NCBI GenBank assembly: GCA_002238555.1
Contig: MPMO01000026.1
Location: forward strand, 1-60,792
Length of the DNA stretch: 60,792 nucleotides
Reading direction: 5' to 3'
DNA from: Caldilineaceae bacterium bin34
GTDB lineage: Bacteria > Chloroflexota > Anaerolineae > Caldilineales > Caldilineaceae
The notes beneath the pieces are model-generated. The model was not told the DNA's origin and searched no databases. It saw only the letters and a list, made by a program, of their open reading frames with translations. This document shows, in pieces, positions 52,586-60,792 of the stretch (position 1 is the first letter of the stretch; every line of letters begins with the position of its first letter). A program made the position numbers and the translations under genes.

Positions 52586-54420
52586 CACTTCAGCTTTGCC
52601 AGCATCATGGCCAGATGCCCGTCGATCTTGCGGGCCTCCTCGTCGAGGCGCTGCATGTCGGCGACGATTTCCGAGATTGGACGCTGAACTGTCTCGTCCA
52701 CCTGCCTCACCCAGCGACTTGGGCTTAGGTTGTAGTCGGCTTTCGCCGCCTGCTCCCGTGTGATGACGGCGACTTCGCCCTCCACTGGTTCACGTTTCAG
52801 GAACATCTCTGCAATCGGGCGGATTTCCCCTTCAGGTATGTAGTTCTTGGGGCGCCCCTTGTCCACGCGCCGGCTGGCATTCACGAGCACAATGCTGTCT
52901 TGGTGCTTCTCCGGCTTGCGCTTCGACAGCACAACGATGATTCCGGCGGCACTGGTGTTGTAGAACAGGTTGTCCGGCAGCAAAATTACGCCGTCGATGA
53001 GGTCTTGCTCGACGAACCACTTGCGGATGTTGCGCTCTCGATCCTCGTGCCTGGCGCCTGAGCCGCGTGTCACGGCACCAGTGTCCAGTACCACTGCCGC
53101 CCGCCCGCGCTCGTTCATGCAGGCAAGGGTGTGCTGGAGCCAGGCCCAGTCCCCCTTGCCGGTCGTAATCCCGCCTGTGGGGTGGAAGCGGTCGAACGGG
53201 TCGTTCCCGAAGATGTCCCCATTGAAGTCTTGGTTCCACATGGGATTGGCGACCACGATGTCGTGACCGGTGATGCGTCCCGCAGCGTTCTTGAACTTGG
53301 GGTTGATCATCGTGTCGCCACGCTCTATCCGAATGTCCATGTCGTGGATGATCGCGTTCATGTGGGCAACGGCGTAACTGTCGGCTTGCAGTTCCTGGCC
53401 ATGGAGCCTGAGGGGCACGCGGCTGATGGGATCAGCCTCTCGTGCGACGAGCTGGAGCTTGATGAGTAGCCCTGCCGAACCGCAGGCGTAGTCGTGGCAC
53501 TGTTCGCCAGGTTTGGGACGCATCAGGTGCGCCATCAGGAAGCCGACTTCGGTGGGGGTGAAGAACTCGCCTGCGCTCTGCCCCGATCCCTCCGCGAACT
53601 TGCGGAGCAGATACTCGTAGGCGCGGCCCAGGAAGTCGGGCTGTACGTCGGCGAGCCCGAGGCGGTAGCGGGGGTCGGAGAAGGTCTCGACAACGGCCTG
53701 GAGGCGGGAAGGATTGATGTCACGCTCGCCGTTGCGCTCGGAAGCGAAGTCCACCAAGTCAATGACGCCGGAGAGTGAGGGGTTGTGACGAACGACAGTT
53801 CGGACGGCAATCGTTAGGCGTTCGCCGACGTCTCCGGGTTGCGTGCTATGTCCCTGGTCGTCGAGGGGCCGCTCGTGGGGGTCTCGGCCGCTGACGACAC
53901 TCCATCGGGCTTCCGGTGGCAGATAGAAGCGCAGCAGATCGTGGTCGCCTTCTGCAATCTCCTGCGCGATTGCCCGGTCTCCGAATTCCTCTGCCAGCCG
54001 CCCGATCTCATCGTCGAACACGTCGGAGAGGCGCTTGAGGAAGAGAAGCGGCAGCAGGTAGTCCTTGAACTTGGCCGCGTCCTTCTCACCTCGGATGGAG
54101 CAGGCGGCATCCCACAGCATCTGCTCCATGGGCTTGGTAGTGGGGACGGATGTCGGACGACGGCGGGATCGTCTCCCGGTCACTCCCGCCGCGGACTTGA
54201 TTTCATCAGACTTGGCGGTATCGATGTTCGTCTCGGCTGCAAGTGCAGAGATGGCGATTCGCGCGGCCTTCTGGGGCATGGTTACCCCGCCTTCCCATCG
54301 GTTCACTGTCGCAAACGACACCCCAAGCCGCTCCGCGAGCTGCTCCTGAGTCAGATCCAACTTGGCTCGGATGGCCTGCAAGGTTGAGGTGACGGCCTGT
54401 TTATCTGTTATGTTTGTCAT
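52585..54420 (-). CDS. hsdM: Type I restriction M subunit with N-terminal XRE helix-turn-helix
   Basis: HsdM methylates adenine in the target with SAM. From ATG 54420 the first 60 residues are a Cro/C1-type HTH ([32 protein letters not shown]) joined by a basic linker ([10 protein letters not shown]) to the methylase. The methylase part has [37 protein letters not shown], the SAM motif [12 protein letters not shown] and the catalytic motif ANPMWNQDF in place of NPPF. Upstream is an extended -10 element only six bases from the ATG. The HTH could make HsdM a repressor of its own operon, a way to delay restriction until methylation is sufficient. It is the first gene of the operon. Confidence 0.92.
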   Translation of the reverse strand: MTNITDKQAVTSTLQAIRAKLDLTQEQLAERLGVSFATVNRWEGGVTMPQKAARIAISALAAETNIDTAKSDEIKSAAGVTGRRSRRRPTSVPTTKPMEQMLWDAACSIRGEKDAAKFKDYLLPLLFLKRLSDVFDDEIGRLAEEFGDRAIAQEIAEGDHDLLRFYLPPEARWSVVSGRDPHERPLDDQGHSTQPGDVGERLTIAVRTVVRHNPSLSGVIDLVDFASERNGERDINPSRLQAVVETFSDPRYRLGLADVQPDFLGRAYEYLLRKFAEGSGQSAGEFFTPTEVGFLMAHLMRPKPGEQCHDYACGSAGLLIKLQLVAREADPISRVPLRLHGQELQADSYAVAHMNAIIHDMDIRIERGDTMINPKFKNAAGRITGHDIVVANPMWNQDFNGDIFGNDPFDRFHPTGGITTGKGDWAWLQHTLACMNERGRAAVVLDTGAVTRGSGARHEDRERNIRKWFVEQDLIDGVILLPDNLFYNTSAAGIIVVLSKRKPEKHQDSIVLVNASRRVDKGRPKNYIPEGEIRPIAEMFLKREPVEGEVAVITREQAAKADYNLSPSRWVRQVDETVQRPISEIVADMQRLDEEARKIDGHLAMMLAKLK

Positions 54421-54426
54421 GTATGA

Positions 54427-54438
54427 AGTATAGCATAG
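54427..54438 (-). promoter_or_regulatory. Extended -10 promoter giving a probably leaderless hsdM mRNA
   Basis: On the minus strand TGC is followed directly by TATACT (54432-54427), six bases before the hsdM ATG. Transcription from it would begin at or next to the A of the start codon, with no ribosome-binding site. No good -35 lies 16-18 bases upstream. Confidence 0.5.
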
Positions 54439-54539
54439 TGGACAACCAAGGGGTGCTTGTAGTCGGTGCGCGGGTCTTGACCGAGGTGCGCGGTTTCTCG
54501 CGAGCCGGCCACCGAACAGCTCCTGCATGCCGTGCGCAG

Positions 54540-54671
54540 TCACCGGGCTACGGGGCGATGAATGTCGCATTCCGCGAGGACGGCTGCCGTATCCGCACGA
54601 GGACAGCCGCCCATCACAGGGCCATCCTGCGACACATCGCCCACAACTTGCGGCGGCAGGACCATAGCTGA
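54540..54671 (+). pseudogene. ISAs1-family transposase C-terminal relic
   Basis: The plus strand encodes [20 protein letters not shown] and [20 protein letters not shown]. ISAs1 transposases end with HWVLDVAFREDxCRxRxGNAAxNxAxLRRIALNLL, so this is a remnant of that region with the rest missing. The rest of the 370-base gap between hsdM and the FitB gene has no other recognisable content. Confidence 0.6.
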
Positions 54672-54791
54672 GCGTGACCCCGACAGCACTCAGCAGTTTG
54701 ATCAGGCGTAGCAGGGGGCCTCATGGGCACGCCACCCGATGTCCACTACACAGTTCGGCAGGTTACTGCCTGAGGGTTGGCTCTGTTGTAC

Positions 54792-55214
54792 TCATCCAAG
54801 TGTCCAAGGATTGATCACATCTATCCCACTCCCTTCAAAACCATCCACATCCCTCGTCGCCACTGATGCTCCCCGACTGTGGGCGATCGCCGCTATCTGG
54901 CAGTCTGCATGATTGATGGGATGCCCCGCGGCACGGCGGGCGGCGGCTATCACGGCGTAGGCTTGGGCTGCGCTGCTGTCGAAAGACAGCATGCGCCCGG
55001 CAAAGTCTTCCCTGAGCATCCCCTCCACTTCGGCGAGCAGTCTGTCTCGCCGTGCTCCCATCGGCAGTATCGCGATGCCGTAACGCAGTTCGGCTTCACT
55101 GACGGTGGAGAGGTGCAAGGCGTCCACCGCCTGCCCTGCAACCCAGTTCACAACGTTGGTGTCGGGACGGGGCCGTATCAGTTCCGAGACGATGTTGGTA
55201 TCAAGGACAATCAT
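54792..55214 (-). CDS. FitB/VapC-type PIN toxin
   Basis: A 140-residue PIN RNase. The start MIVLDTNIVSELIRP carries the first Asp; the further acidic positions are in STVSEAELRYGI and NHADCQIAAIAHSRGASVATRDVDGF. The fold is complete. It overlaps the antitoxin gene by 14 bases, so both are made from one transcript with the antitoxin first. FitB/VapC toxins cut specific RNAs when released from the antitoxin. Confidence 0.9.
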   Translation of the reverse strand: MIVLDTNIVSELIRPRPDTNVVNWVAGQAVDALHLSTVSEAELRYGIAILPMGARRDRLLAEVEGMLREDFAGRMLSFDSSAAQAYAVIAAARRAAGHPINHADCQIAAIAHSRGASVATRDVDGFEGSGIDVINPWTLG

Positions 55215-55467
55215 GATCGTTGTCCCAGTCGAATCGGGGTGGTTGGCGCATGGGAGAACGGGGAGGGATATCCAGTTCGACCCCGCCGAGGGGCGCGAAT
55301 CGGGCGCGGATGGCGCTTGCCAGGTTCTTTTGTTGTGGTTGCGGGCAGAGCTCCCTTCTTAGGATGTGCCGAACTTCCTCCTCCATGGAACGGCCATTCT
55401 CGGCTGCTCGGATTCGCAGTCGGCGTTTCAGTTCATCCTCCAGTTTGCGCACAGTGATACTGGCCAT
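55201..55467 (-). CDS. FitA-type ribbon-helix-helix antitoxin
   Basis: From ATG 55467 it has 88 residues. MASITVRKLEDELKRRLRIR and AAENGRSMEEEVRHILRREL form the ribbon-helix-helix DNA-binding domain typical of FitA; the C-terminal tail (LGGVELDIPPRSPMRQPPRFDW) would wrap the toxin active site. A near-perfect palindrome 35-56 bases upstream is the likely operator for autoregulation by the FitAB complex. Confidence 0.88.
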   Translation of the reverse strand: MASITVRKLEDELKRRLRIRAAENGRSMEEEVRHILRRELCPQPQQKNLASAIRARFAPLGGVELDIPPRSPMRQPPRFDWDNDHDCP

Positions 55468-55500
55468 GAAAGCGGCTCCATCTGCGATATGACATAACAC

Positions 55501-55523
55501 TATACCAATGATTGCATTGCTAT
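55501..55523. promoter_or_regulatory. Putative FitA operator palindrome
   Basis: ATACCAATG (55502-55510) and CATTGCTAT (55515-55523) are inverted copies with one mismatch, spaced by 4 bases, just upstream of fitA. TATAGTG on the minus strand overlaps the site and could be the -10. The remaining 200 bases to the ABC permease gene show no gene. Confidence 0.5.
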
Positions 55524-55723
55524 CAGTGAATGTGTAGTGTAACGGGCACTGTTGCAGTTGTGTGGATGTTGGTCTGCGCCCGGTCAGCTCAAGGCCTGCC
55601 CTCTGCTGCGGCAGTTATGCGTGGTGGCGCAATGGTCTGTGCCACAAACTCCAGATGTACGTGACAACGCCCGCCGCAACGTCCCTTGCCGAACCCCTGC
55701 CGGCGGGAACGGACGATGTCCGG

Positions 55724-56629
55724 TCAGTCAATGCGCTGGCGTAGCTTGGGATCCAGAAAGTCCCTCAGGGCGTCGCCAAACAGGTTGGCGGCCATGATGG
55801 TCAGGGTGATGGCCAGGCCCGGAAAGACCACCAGCCACCAGGGCGGCTTGAAGGCGGCCGCGGTCACCCCGCCCAGCATGTTGCCCCAGCTGGGAGCCGG
55901 CGGAGGGATGCCCAAGCCCAGGAAGCTGAGTGCCGATTCGGCGAAGATGGCGCCGCCCAGGTGCAGTGTGGCCACCACCAGGATCGGTGCGGCCACCTGG
56001 TGCGCCACGTGGCGCACCATCAAGCGCAGGTTGTTGACCCCGATCGACCGGGCCGCCTCCACGTACATGGCTTCGCGCACGGAGAGCACCACCGACCGGG
56101 TGATGCGCGTGGCGGCCGGAATTTGGGTCGATGCGATGGCCACAATCACGGTTTCGATGCCTGCGCCGAGTACTACCAGCAGCATCAGGGCCAGGATGAG
56201 CGAGGGAAACGACATCAGGATGTCGATCACGCGCTGGCTGAACAGGTCGAAGCGGCGGCCCAGGAAACCCGAGATCACGCCCCAGACGAAGCCGATGGCA
56301 TCGCCCAGGAACACGGAGGTCACGCTCACCAGCAGCGTGATCCGCGCACCGTGGATGATGCGGCTGAGAATGTCGCGCCCCAGGTTGTCGGTGCCCAGCA
56401 GGTGGCTTGCCGACGGTCCCTGGCGCACGGCACCGTAATTGGCTTCGTTCGGGGGGTAGGGTGCCAGCACTGGTGCCCCAAGCGCGATCACAATCAACAG
56501 GAACCACGCGACCAGGGCCACGGAACCAAGGGCCGAGACGGTCCGGAACCGGCGTACGGCATTCCACAGGCGCTCCCAGCGACCGATGTCCGTCAAGGGC
56601 CGAAAGGCGGGATTGGGAGTGGCCTGCAC
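55724..56629 (-). CDS. dppC: Dipeptide/oligopeptide ABC transporter permease, DppC type
   Basis: The 301-residue membrane protein has the N-terminal OppC helix (ALGSVALVAWFLLIVIALGAPVLAPY), the periplasmic loop HLLGTDNLGRDILSRIIHGAR typical of DppC/OppC, and the ATPase-contact motif YVEAARSIGVNNLRLMVRHV, followed by FAESALSFLGLGIPPPAPSWGNML, a family signature. It pairs with the DppB permease 21 bases upstream. No ATPase genes are visible in the window; they are probably supplied elsewhere. Confidence 0.9.
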   Translation of the reverse strand: MQATPNPAFRPLTDIGRWERLWNAVRRFRTVSALGSVALVAWFLLIVIALGAPVLAPYPPNEANYGAVRQGPSASHLLGTDNLGRDILSRIIHGARITLLVSVTSVFLGDAIGFVWGVISGFLGRRFDLFSQRVIDILMSFPSLILALMLLVVLGAGIETVIVAIASTQIPAATRITRSVVLSVREAMYVEAARSIGVNNLRLMVRHVAHQVAAPILVVATLHLGGAIFAESALSFLGLGIPPPAPSWGNMLGGVTAAAFKPPWWLVVFPGLAITLTIMAANLFGDALRDFLDPKLRQRID

Positions 56630-56650
56630 GTCGGGTAATCCTTGACGGTG

Positions 56651-57610
56651 TCAACTGTAGCGGATGCGCGGATCCAGCATGCCGTAACTCAGGTCGACCA
56701 GAAGGTTCACGAAGACGTAGATCAGGCCGTACACCAGGACCAGGTTCTGGATCATCATCCAGTCGCGCTCCTGCATGCCCTGGACCATCAGGCTGCCCAG
56801 GCCGGGCACCGGGAAGGCCTTCTCCACCGAGACGGTGCCGCCCAGCAGGCCGCCGAGGGCGAGGCCGGTCGAGGTGATCACCGGCAGCATGGCGTTCTTG
56901 AAGACGTGCCGCCAGATGATCAGGCTGTTGCCCAACCCCTTGGCCCGGGCCGTGCGCACGTAGTCGTCGAACAGGGCCTCGAGGGCCGCCGACCGCGCCA
57001 TGCGGGCAGTGGCCGCGCCCAACCCCAGGCCCAGGGTGATGGACGGCAGGGCCACGATCGCGAAGTTGCCTCCGGGATCCTCCCAGAACTGGATGATGGT
57101 CAGGGGCGGGCGCCAGGTCAGCACCAGGACGGTAAAGAGGATGATCAGCAGGCCCAGCCAAAAGCTGGGCACGGCCAGGAAGAGGGTGATCCCGGCCCGC
57201 GACACCTGGTCGGCCCAGCTGTTGCGGAACCAGGCGCTGAGCAGGCCGATGGGTACGCCGAACAGCCAGGACAACACCACGGCGAAGAAGGCGATCTGGG
57301 CGGAGATGGGACCCCGGCGCAGAATCATCTGGCTGATGGGATCCTTGGTCCAGAATGAATACCCCATTTCACCCCGGAACACCTGGCCCATCCAGGACAG
57401 ATACTGCTGCCACAGGGGCTTGTCCAGCCCCAGACTGGCCCGGACCTCGGCCAGTTCCTCCTCGGACAGGATGTAGGCTCCGGTCGATTCCGTGTAGATG
57501 GTCTGCAGCGGATCGCCCGGGATCACCCGCATGGCGAGGAAGATCAGGACCGTGACCCCGAACACTGTCGGAATCGCGATCAGAAGGCGCTGCAGGATGT
57601 ACTGGTGCAT
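56651..57610 (-). CDS. dppB: Dipeptide/oligopeptide ABC transporter permease, DppB type
   Basis: A 319-residue permease starting MHQYILQRLLIAIPTVFGVTVLIF, the standard DppB/OppB start. The periplasmic segment LAEVRASLGLDKPLWQQYLSWMGQVFRGEMGYSF and the ATPase-contact EAA motif DYVRTARAKGLGNSLIIWRHVFKNA are clear, with about six membrane spans. It lies between the binding-protein gene (110 bases upstream, with hairpins) and dppC. Confidence 0.9.
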   Translation of the reverse strand: MHQYILQRLLIAIPTVFGVTVLIFLAMRVIPGDPLQTIYTESTGAYILSEEELAEVRASLGLDKPLWQQYLSWMGQVFRGEMGYSFWTKDPISQMILRRGPISAQIAFFAVVLSWLFGVPIGLLSAWFRNSWADQVSRAGITLFLAVPSFWLGLLIILFTVLVLTWRPPLTIIQFWEDPGGNFAIVALPSITLGLGLGAATARMARSAALEALFDDYVRTARAKGLGNSLIIWRHVFKNAMLPVITSTGLALGGLLGGTVSVEKAFPVPGLGSLMVQGMQERDWMMIQNLVLVYGLIYVFVNLLVDLSYGMLDPRIRYS

Positions 57611-57616
57611 GGCGTG

Positions 57617-57713
57617 CCCGGCCCCGTTTGGCCGGGCTGATCAGTTGAACATGTGGCCGGAGAACCGGGTTGCCCCGACTCTCCGGTCCCCAACAACGGC
57701 CGGTGGGGCCGTT
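57617..57713 (-). promoter_or_regulatory. Two hairpins between the binding-protein gene and dppB
   Basis: AACGGCC/GGCCGTT (57695-57713, loop 5) and GCCCGGCC/GGCCGGGC (57617-57638, loop 6) lie in the 110-base gap. Hairpins at this place often protect the binding-protein mRNA and lower expression of the permeases. No T run follows, so full termination is unlikely. Confidence 0.45.
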
Positions 57714-57720
57714 ACAAGCG

Positions 57721-59397
57721 TTAGCTGTCGATCCAAACGGTTTCCATGCGGCCCCATTCGGCAAAGATGCGGTCGTGGAGCTCGATGCCCTTGACCTTGG
57801 AGTTCCACATGGGCAGGTGGTAGGTGTAGCCGATCAGGTATTCCGGCGGATTGTCGTCCAGGACATCCTGAGCCTCATTGATCTGGCCCTGCCGGGTCGG
57901 CACGTCGGTTTCGTCGTCGATCTGGTCCAGCAGCGCATCGAACCGCGGTTCGCTGTAGCCGCCGAAGTTCTGGGAGCCGCCGGTCCGCCACCACAGGTTG
58001 CCGCGCGGCGAAATGTCGGAGACGCCGTGGCCGCGGGTGTGCACCATCAGCTGGTAGGTGCCCTGCTGCTGTTCCGTGCCCAGGCTGGCGCGCTCGATGA
58101 TGCGGATCTTGGTGGGAATGCCCAGATCGCGGTTGAGCATGTCCTGCACGGCGGGGGCCAGCAGTTCGGCCTGCGGGCCGCTGGCCGCCAGGATTTCAAG
58201 TTCGGGGACACCGTCGCCGTAGCCGGCTTCCGCCAGCAGGCGCTTGGCCTCGGCAATGTCCTCGCGGTAGCCCGGCATGGAGGCCAGATCGGCCGGGGAG
58301 GTGGCGTAGGGATCGCCCTGCGGCACCCAGCGTGTGATGTTGATCACCTCCTGCGTGCCGAAGGCCGCCTTGAGGTTCTGCTTGGACACGCCCAGGTGGA
58401 TGGCCTTGCGCACGCGGGCATCGGCCAGGGGGCCGGACGCGTTGTTCATGAACAGCCAGTAGGCGCCGAAGTTCGGCAGCAGTTTGTTGTCGATGTCGTC
58501 GCGGTTCGAACCTTCCTGCCAGGTCTCGAAGGCCACGTTCCAGGACATGTCGGCCTGGCCGGTCAGGACCGCCGTACCGCGGTCGGACCAGGCGGGCACA
58601 TGCAACAGTTCCAGCTGGTCGATGTAGGGCAGTTCCGCATCCCAGTAGTCCGGGTTGCGTTCCAGCAGCCAGCGCTCGGCCGGCTGGTGCTCGACGAACT
58701 TGAAGGCGCCGGTTCCGGGGGCGATCGTGTCGCGCAGGTCGAAGTCGTTTTCCTGCAGCGAGGCCTCGGAGTAGATGTAGGCGTTGGTGGCCGTCAGGAC
58801 GTTCAGGAAGTAGGAGCGCGGCGCGCTCAGGTGGAAGACGGCGGTGCCGGCGTCCGGTGCCGTGAGGTCCTCCACGAAGGAGAACTCGGCCTTCAGGGGC
58901 GAGATCATGCCCTGGGGCGGATCCATGATCCGGTTGAAGGTGGCCAGTACGTCGGTCGAGGTGAAGTCGGCCCCATTGTGGTACTTGACCACCGAACGCA
59001 GGTTGAAGGTGTAGGTCTTGCCGTCGTCCGACACGTCGACGCTGCGGGCCAGGTCCGGCGCGACGGTGCGCAGGCCATCGACCAGGTTGTTGCGCACCAG
59101 ATTGTTGTACATGTGGCTGAGCACGTGCGTGCCGCCGCCCTGGTGGGCGTCGAAACTGGCCATGGTCACGCCGAACGCGGTCTTCAGGTGGCCGCCGCGC
59201 TTGGGCGTGCCGGGAGGCCGCATCAGGCCGGGATCGTCGGCCGAAGCGGCCACGTCCGCCTCCGACATGGGCACGGGTGTGGGCTCGTCCACCACGGCCG
59301 GCGCGTCCGGCGCGGCCTCGGCACAGGCGGCCAGGACGGCCAGGCCGGCACCGGCACCGGCCAACTGCAGGAATCTGCGACGGTTCAATCTCGGCAT
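57721..59397 (-). CDS. dppA: Oligopeptide ABC transporter substrate-binding lipoprotein (SBP_bac_5)
   Basis: The 558-residue protein starts MPRLNRRRFLQLAGAGAG at 59397 (GGAGGAAATCC upstream), a twin-arginine signal with a lipobox LAAC, so it is probably exported folded and lipid-anchored. The SBP_bac_5 fold is shown by KRGGHLKTAFGVTMASFDAHQG, VVKYHNGADFTSTDVLATFNRI, GTGAFKFVEHQPAERWLLERNPDYW and IHLGVSKQNLKAAF. Such proteins bind peptides, nickel, heme or plant-derived solutes, so the ligand is open. The permease genes dppB and dppC follow. Confidence 0.9.
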   Translation of the reverse strand: MPRLNRRRFLQLAGAGAGLAVLAACAEAAPDAPAVVDEPTPVPMSEADVAASADDPGLMRPPGTPKRGGHLKTAFGVTMASFDAHQGGGTHVLSHMYNNLVRNNLVDGLRTVAPDLARSVDVSDDGKTYTFNLRSVVKYHNGADFTSTDVLATFNRIMDPPQGMISPLKAEFSFVEDLTAPDAGTAVFHLSAPRSYFLNVLTATNAYIYSEASLQENDFDLRDTIAPGTGAFKFVEHQPAERWLLERNPDYWDAELPYIDQLELLHVPAWSDRGTAVLTGQADMSWNVAFETWQEGSNRDDIDNKLLPNFGAYWLFMNNASGPLADARVRKAIHLGVSKQNLKAAFGTQEVINITRWVPQGDPYATSPADLASMPGYREDIAEAKRLLAEAGYGDGVPELEILAASGPQAELLAPAVQDMLNRDLGIPTKIRIIERASLGTEQQQGTYQLMVHTRGHGVSDISPRGNLWWRTGGSQNFGGYSEPRFDALLDQIDDETDVPTRQGQINEAQDVLDDNPPEYLIGYTYHLPMWNSKVKGIELHDRIFAEWGRMETVWIDS

Positions 59398-59599
59398 GGA
59401 TTTCCTCCGATTGCAAGGGATTCGCCAGAGGAGCCCGCGACAAACGCGACCCGTTCGGGCCGGCGGGGGTTTCCGGTCGGCCATGGTCCGCGCAGGGACT
59501 GCCGACTTTGCCAAGACACTCCGGAAGCAGCCCGTTCTAAACCCACCGTCACGGATCGATGTATCCCAGTCTCAGCTGGGCGCAGTCTCTGTTCCGTTG

Positions 59600-60205
59600 A
59601 CATGGGTCCAGATCCGTGGAACGGACGAGGAATCCTGCCATCTGCCCGGAGGAGGGGCTCCCGTAGCCTGCAAGACGGCGATTTGGCGGCTCGCCTGGTA
59701 CCTGTCGTTGTCGCGGATGCGCCTGTGTTGGCGATGCAACATTGGACCATTTGTGGCCTGTGCGCCGCCGGGTATCCCTTCCGCTGTCGTGCCATCTTGC
59801 GTTGGCAGCGTCTGATCCTGGCTTCCTCAACCGACGGATCCGTCATGCGGTGGCCGGCACCTTTGCTGTCGGCGGCCCGGGCCGCGTTGCGATCCAGGCC
59901 CAAGGCTCCGGTGCGCCGCGGCGTATCTGTGCCACAGGCGCTTCGCAGCACACCCATGCGCACCACTTGGGGCAGGGCCGTTTCCGGTCTCCCGGACCTA
60001 TGCCAATCGCGATCTTCCCATGCCAACAGGGAAGGCTGGCTGCCTGGTTGACGCTTCAGCGACTGTGCGTGCCGGCACTCGCAGTCGGCCAGCAATTGGT
60101 TCCACACATGGCGGCACCCCCCGCGAGACTGGCCAGCAGATGGCCGACCTCAGCCGTGCCAAGGTATAGACGATACCGGTTTCGTCCGGTGCACAACCTC
60201 CGGTC
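59600..60205 (-). pseudogene. TnpB relic of the same family as copies A and B
   Basis: The 940 bases between dppA and the repeat-protein gene hold minus-strand TnpB pieces in several frames: RYRLYLGTAEVGHLLASLAG near 60190-60130, WNQLLADCECRHAQ near 60100-60060, then GLDRNAARAADSKGAGHRMT and RIRRCQRKMARQRKG at about 59910-59790. Copy A has GVDRNVGQATDSTGALHAIP and KIKRYQRRMARQQKG at the same places. The middle of the gene has been deleted and the zinc ribbon is absent. Nothing else is recognisable in the gap. Confidence 0.6.
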
Positions 60206-60336
60206 CGGCTGAGGATGTGGAAGGGGGGCCGCCATGTCGCCGGCATTGTGCGCATGGCGGATGGGAGCCCCGACGTGGGCTCGAGGCTCCCATGCATTGA
60301 GGCAGAACCAAGCCTCTAACAACTATCAATTGCGCA

Positions 60337-60792
60337 TCATTCTTCAGACGCGTGGGGGGTGCCGGGATGAGCGTGGCATCCGAAGGAGTGCTCATGGTAG
60401 CCGGCCCATTCGTTGCATCCCGTGGACCCGGCCGTTGGCGCAGGCGAGGCCATCATCATAGCTTCGTCGGCCATGGCGGGTTCGGCGGCCGGCGGGTGGG
60501 GGTCGTCGGGATGGGCGTGGCACCCGAAGGAGTGCCAGTGATAGCTGGCCCATTCGTTGCAGCCCTCGAGACCATACACGGGAACAGGCGGGGCCATGGC
60601 CATGGCTTCGTCGGCCATGGCTTCGTCGGCCATGGCTTGGTCGGCCATGGCGGGTTCGGCGGCCGGCGGGTGGGGGTCGTCGGGATGGGCGTGGCATCCG
60701 AAGGAGTGCCAATGGTAGCTGGCCCATTCGTTGCAGCCCTCGAGACCATACACGGGAACAGGCGGGGCCATGGCCATGGCTTCGTCGGCCAT
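60337..60792 (-). CDS. Tandem-repeat Cys/His-rich protein (5' end outside window)
   Basis: The open frame enters from the right edge and ends at 60337. It contains at least three copies of a Cys/His module GCNEWASYHWHSFGCHAHPD, the last one slightly divergent (GCNEWAGYHEHSFGCHAHPG), joined by low-complexity linkers (PPAAEPAMADEAMAMAPPVP). The 58-residue period is an exact 174-base DNA repeat. Two Cys and four or five His per module suggest metal binding or disulphide links, and the Ala/Met/Pro linkers suggest an exported or surface protein, but no signal peptide is visible in this part. No family is recognised. Confidence 0.65.
   Translation of the reverse strand: MADEAMAMAPPVPVYGLEGCNEWASYHWHSFGCHAHPDDPHPPAAEPAMADQAMADEAMADEAMAMAPPVPVYGLEGCNEWASYHWHSFGCHAHPDDPHPPAAEPAMADEAMMMASPAPTAGSTGCNEWAGYHEHSFGCHAHPGTPHASEE
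60480..60790. repeat. 174-base tandem DNA repeat
   Basis: The sequence from about 60487 is repeated from 60661 with very few changes (for example GGCCGGCGGGTGGG at both), and short GGCCATGGCTTCGTC units repeat within it. It encodes the protein repeats of the partial gene. Copy number may vary between strains. Confidence 0.75.

Noticed and set aside
57670..60051. A 793-codon plus-strand open frame opposite the peptide-binding protein gene
   Set aside because: It is the complement of a clear SBP_bac_5 gene; composition is repetitive Val/Gly/Arg-rich, as expected for the antisense frame of GC-rich DNA.
60480..60790. CRISPR-like repeat array at the right edge
   Set aside because: The repeats are long (174 bases), in frame, and encode protein repeats; there are no unique spacers of uniform length.
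1..60792. tRNA or rRNA genes
   Set aside because: I looked for T-loop and acceptor-like patterns in intergenic DNA and saw none I could support; a covariance-model scan would be decisive.

Overview
The window is about 60% GC bacterial DNA with short intergenic gaps and strings of genes that overlap by ATGA-type junctions. A RarA protein with an extra C-terminal domain, Tat/lipoprotein binding proteins, solo-TnpB elements and a catabolic set (CocE hydrolase, D-aminoacylase, phytanoyl-CoA dioxygenase, amidohydrolases) would fit an environmental Chloroflexota (Caldilineales or SAR202-like). That assignment is inference; no rRNA, tRNA or marker gene is present to confirm it.

Layout. 1-1450: left-hand part of a TnpB element that cuts off a PIN toxin-like gene, whose XRE-ImmA/IrrE partner follows (to 2769). 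3400-11692: defence-type genes on the plus strand (fused MNT-HEPN protein, McrBC, a second XRE-ImmA/IrrE gene, a DUF1883-TIR protein and two unknowns) among gene relics, ending in a recombinase stub. 12144-16620: rarA fusion, an SDR gene with no ordinary start codon, and a decayed second copy of the rarA 5' end. 16682-23875: housekeeping and catabolic genes. 23889-27965: zinc/manganese ABC transporter, with an inverted duplication of its promoter around an ISAs1 relic. 28009-33629: a five-gene partner-switch signalling operon (STAS, response regulator/PP2C phosphatase, anti-sigma kinase, periplasmic binding protein, histidine kinase). 33808-40757: small-molecule and cobalamin genes, with cobS split by a complete TnpB element. 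41592-45415: a compact module with a QueC-like enzyme, an XRE-ImmA/IrrE protein and a PIN protein. 45834-54420: a type I restriction-modification operon carrying a fused AAA-DUF4435 (PARIS-like) gene, an aspartic-protease-like gene and a YgjP-like metallopeptidase. 54792-55467: FitAB-type toxin-antitoxin. 55724-59397: dipeptide ABC transporter. 60337-60792: start-less piece of a tandem-repeat Cys/His-rich protein.

The strongest observations are: (i) cobS interrupted by a 1.63 kb TnpB element whose precise removal restores the frame; (ii) the QueC-like/ImmA/PIN module, which resembles but does not match known Qat or CBASS systems; (iii) the AAA-TOPRIM fusion placed inside the restriction operon; (iv) two independent XRE-ImmA/IrrE plus PIN pairs, one inactivated by a TnpB element. 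Four genes carry single-base frameshifts, so residual assembly errors must be excluded before those genes are called dead.
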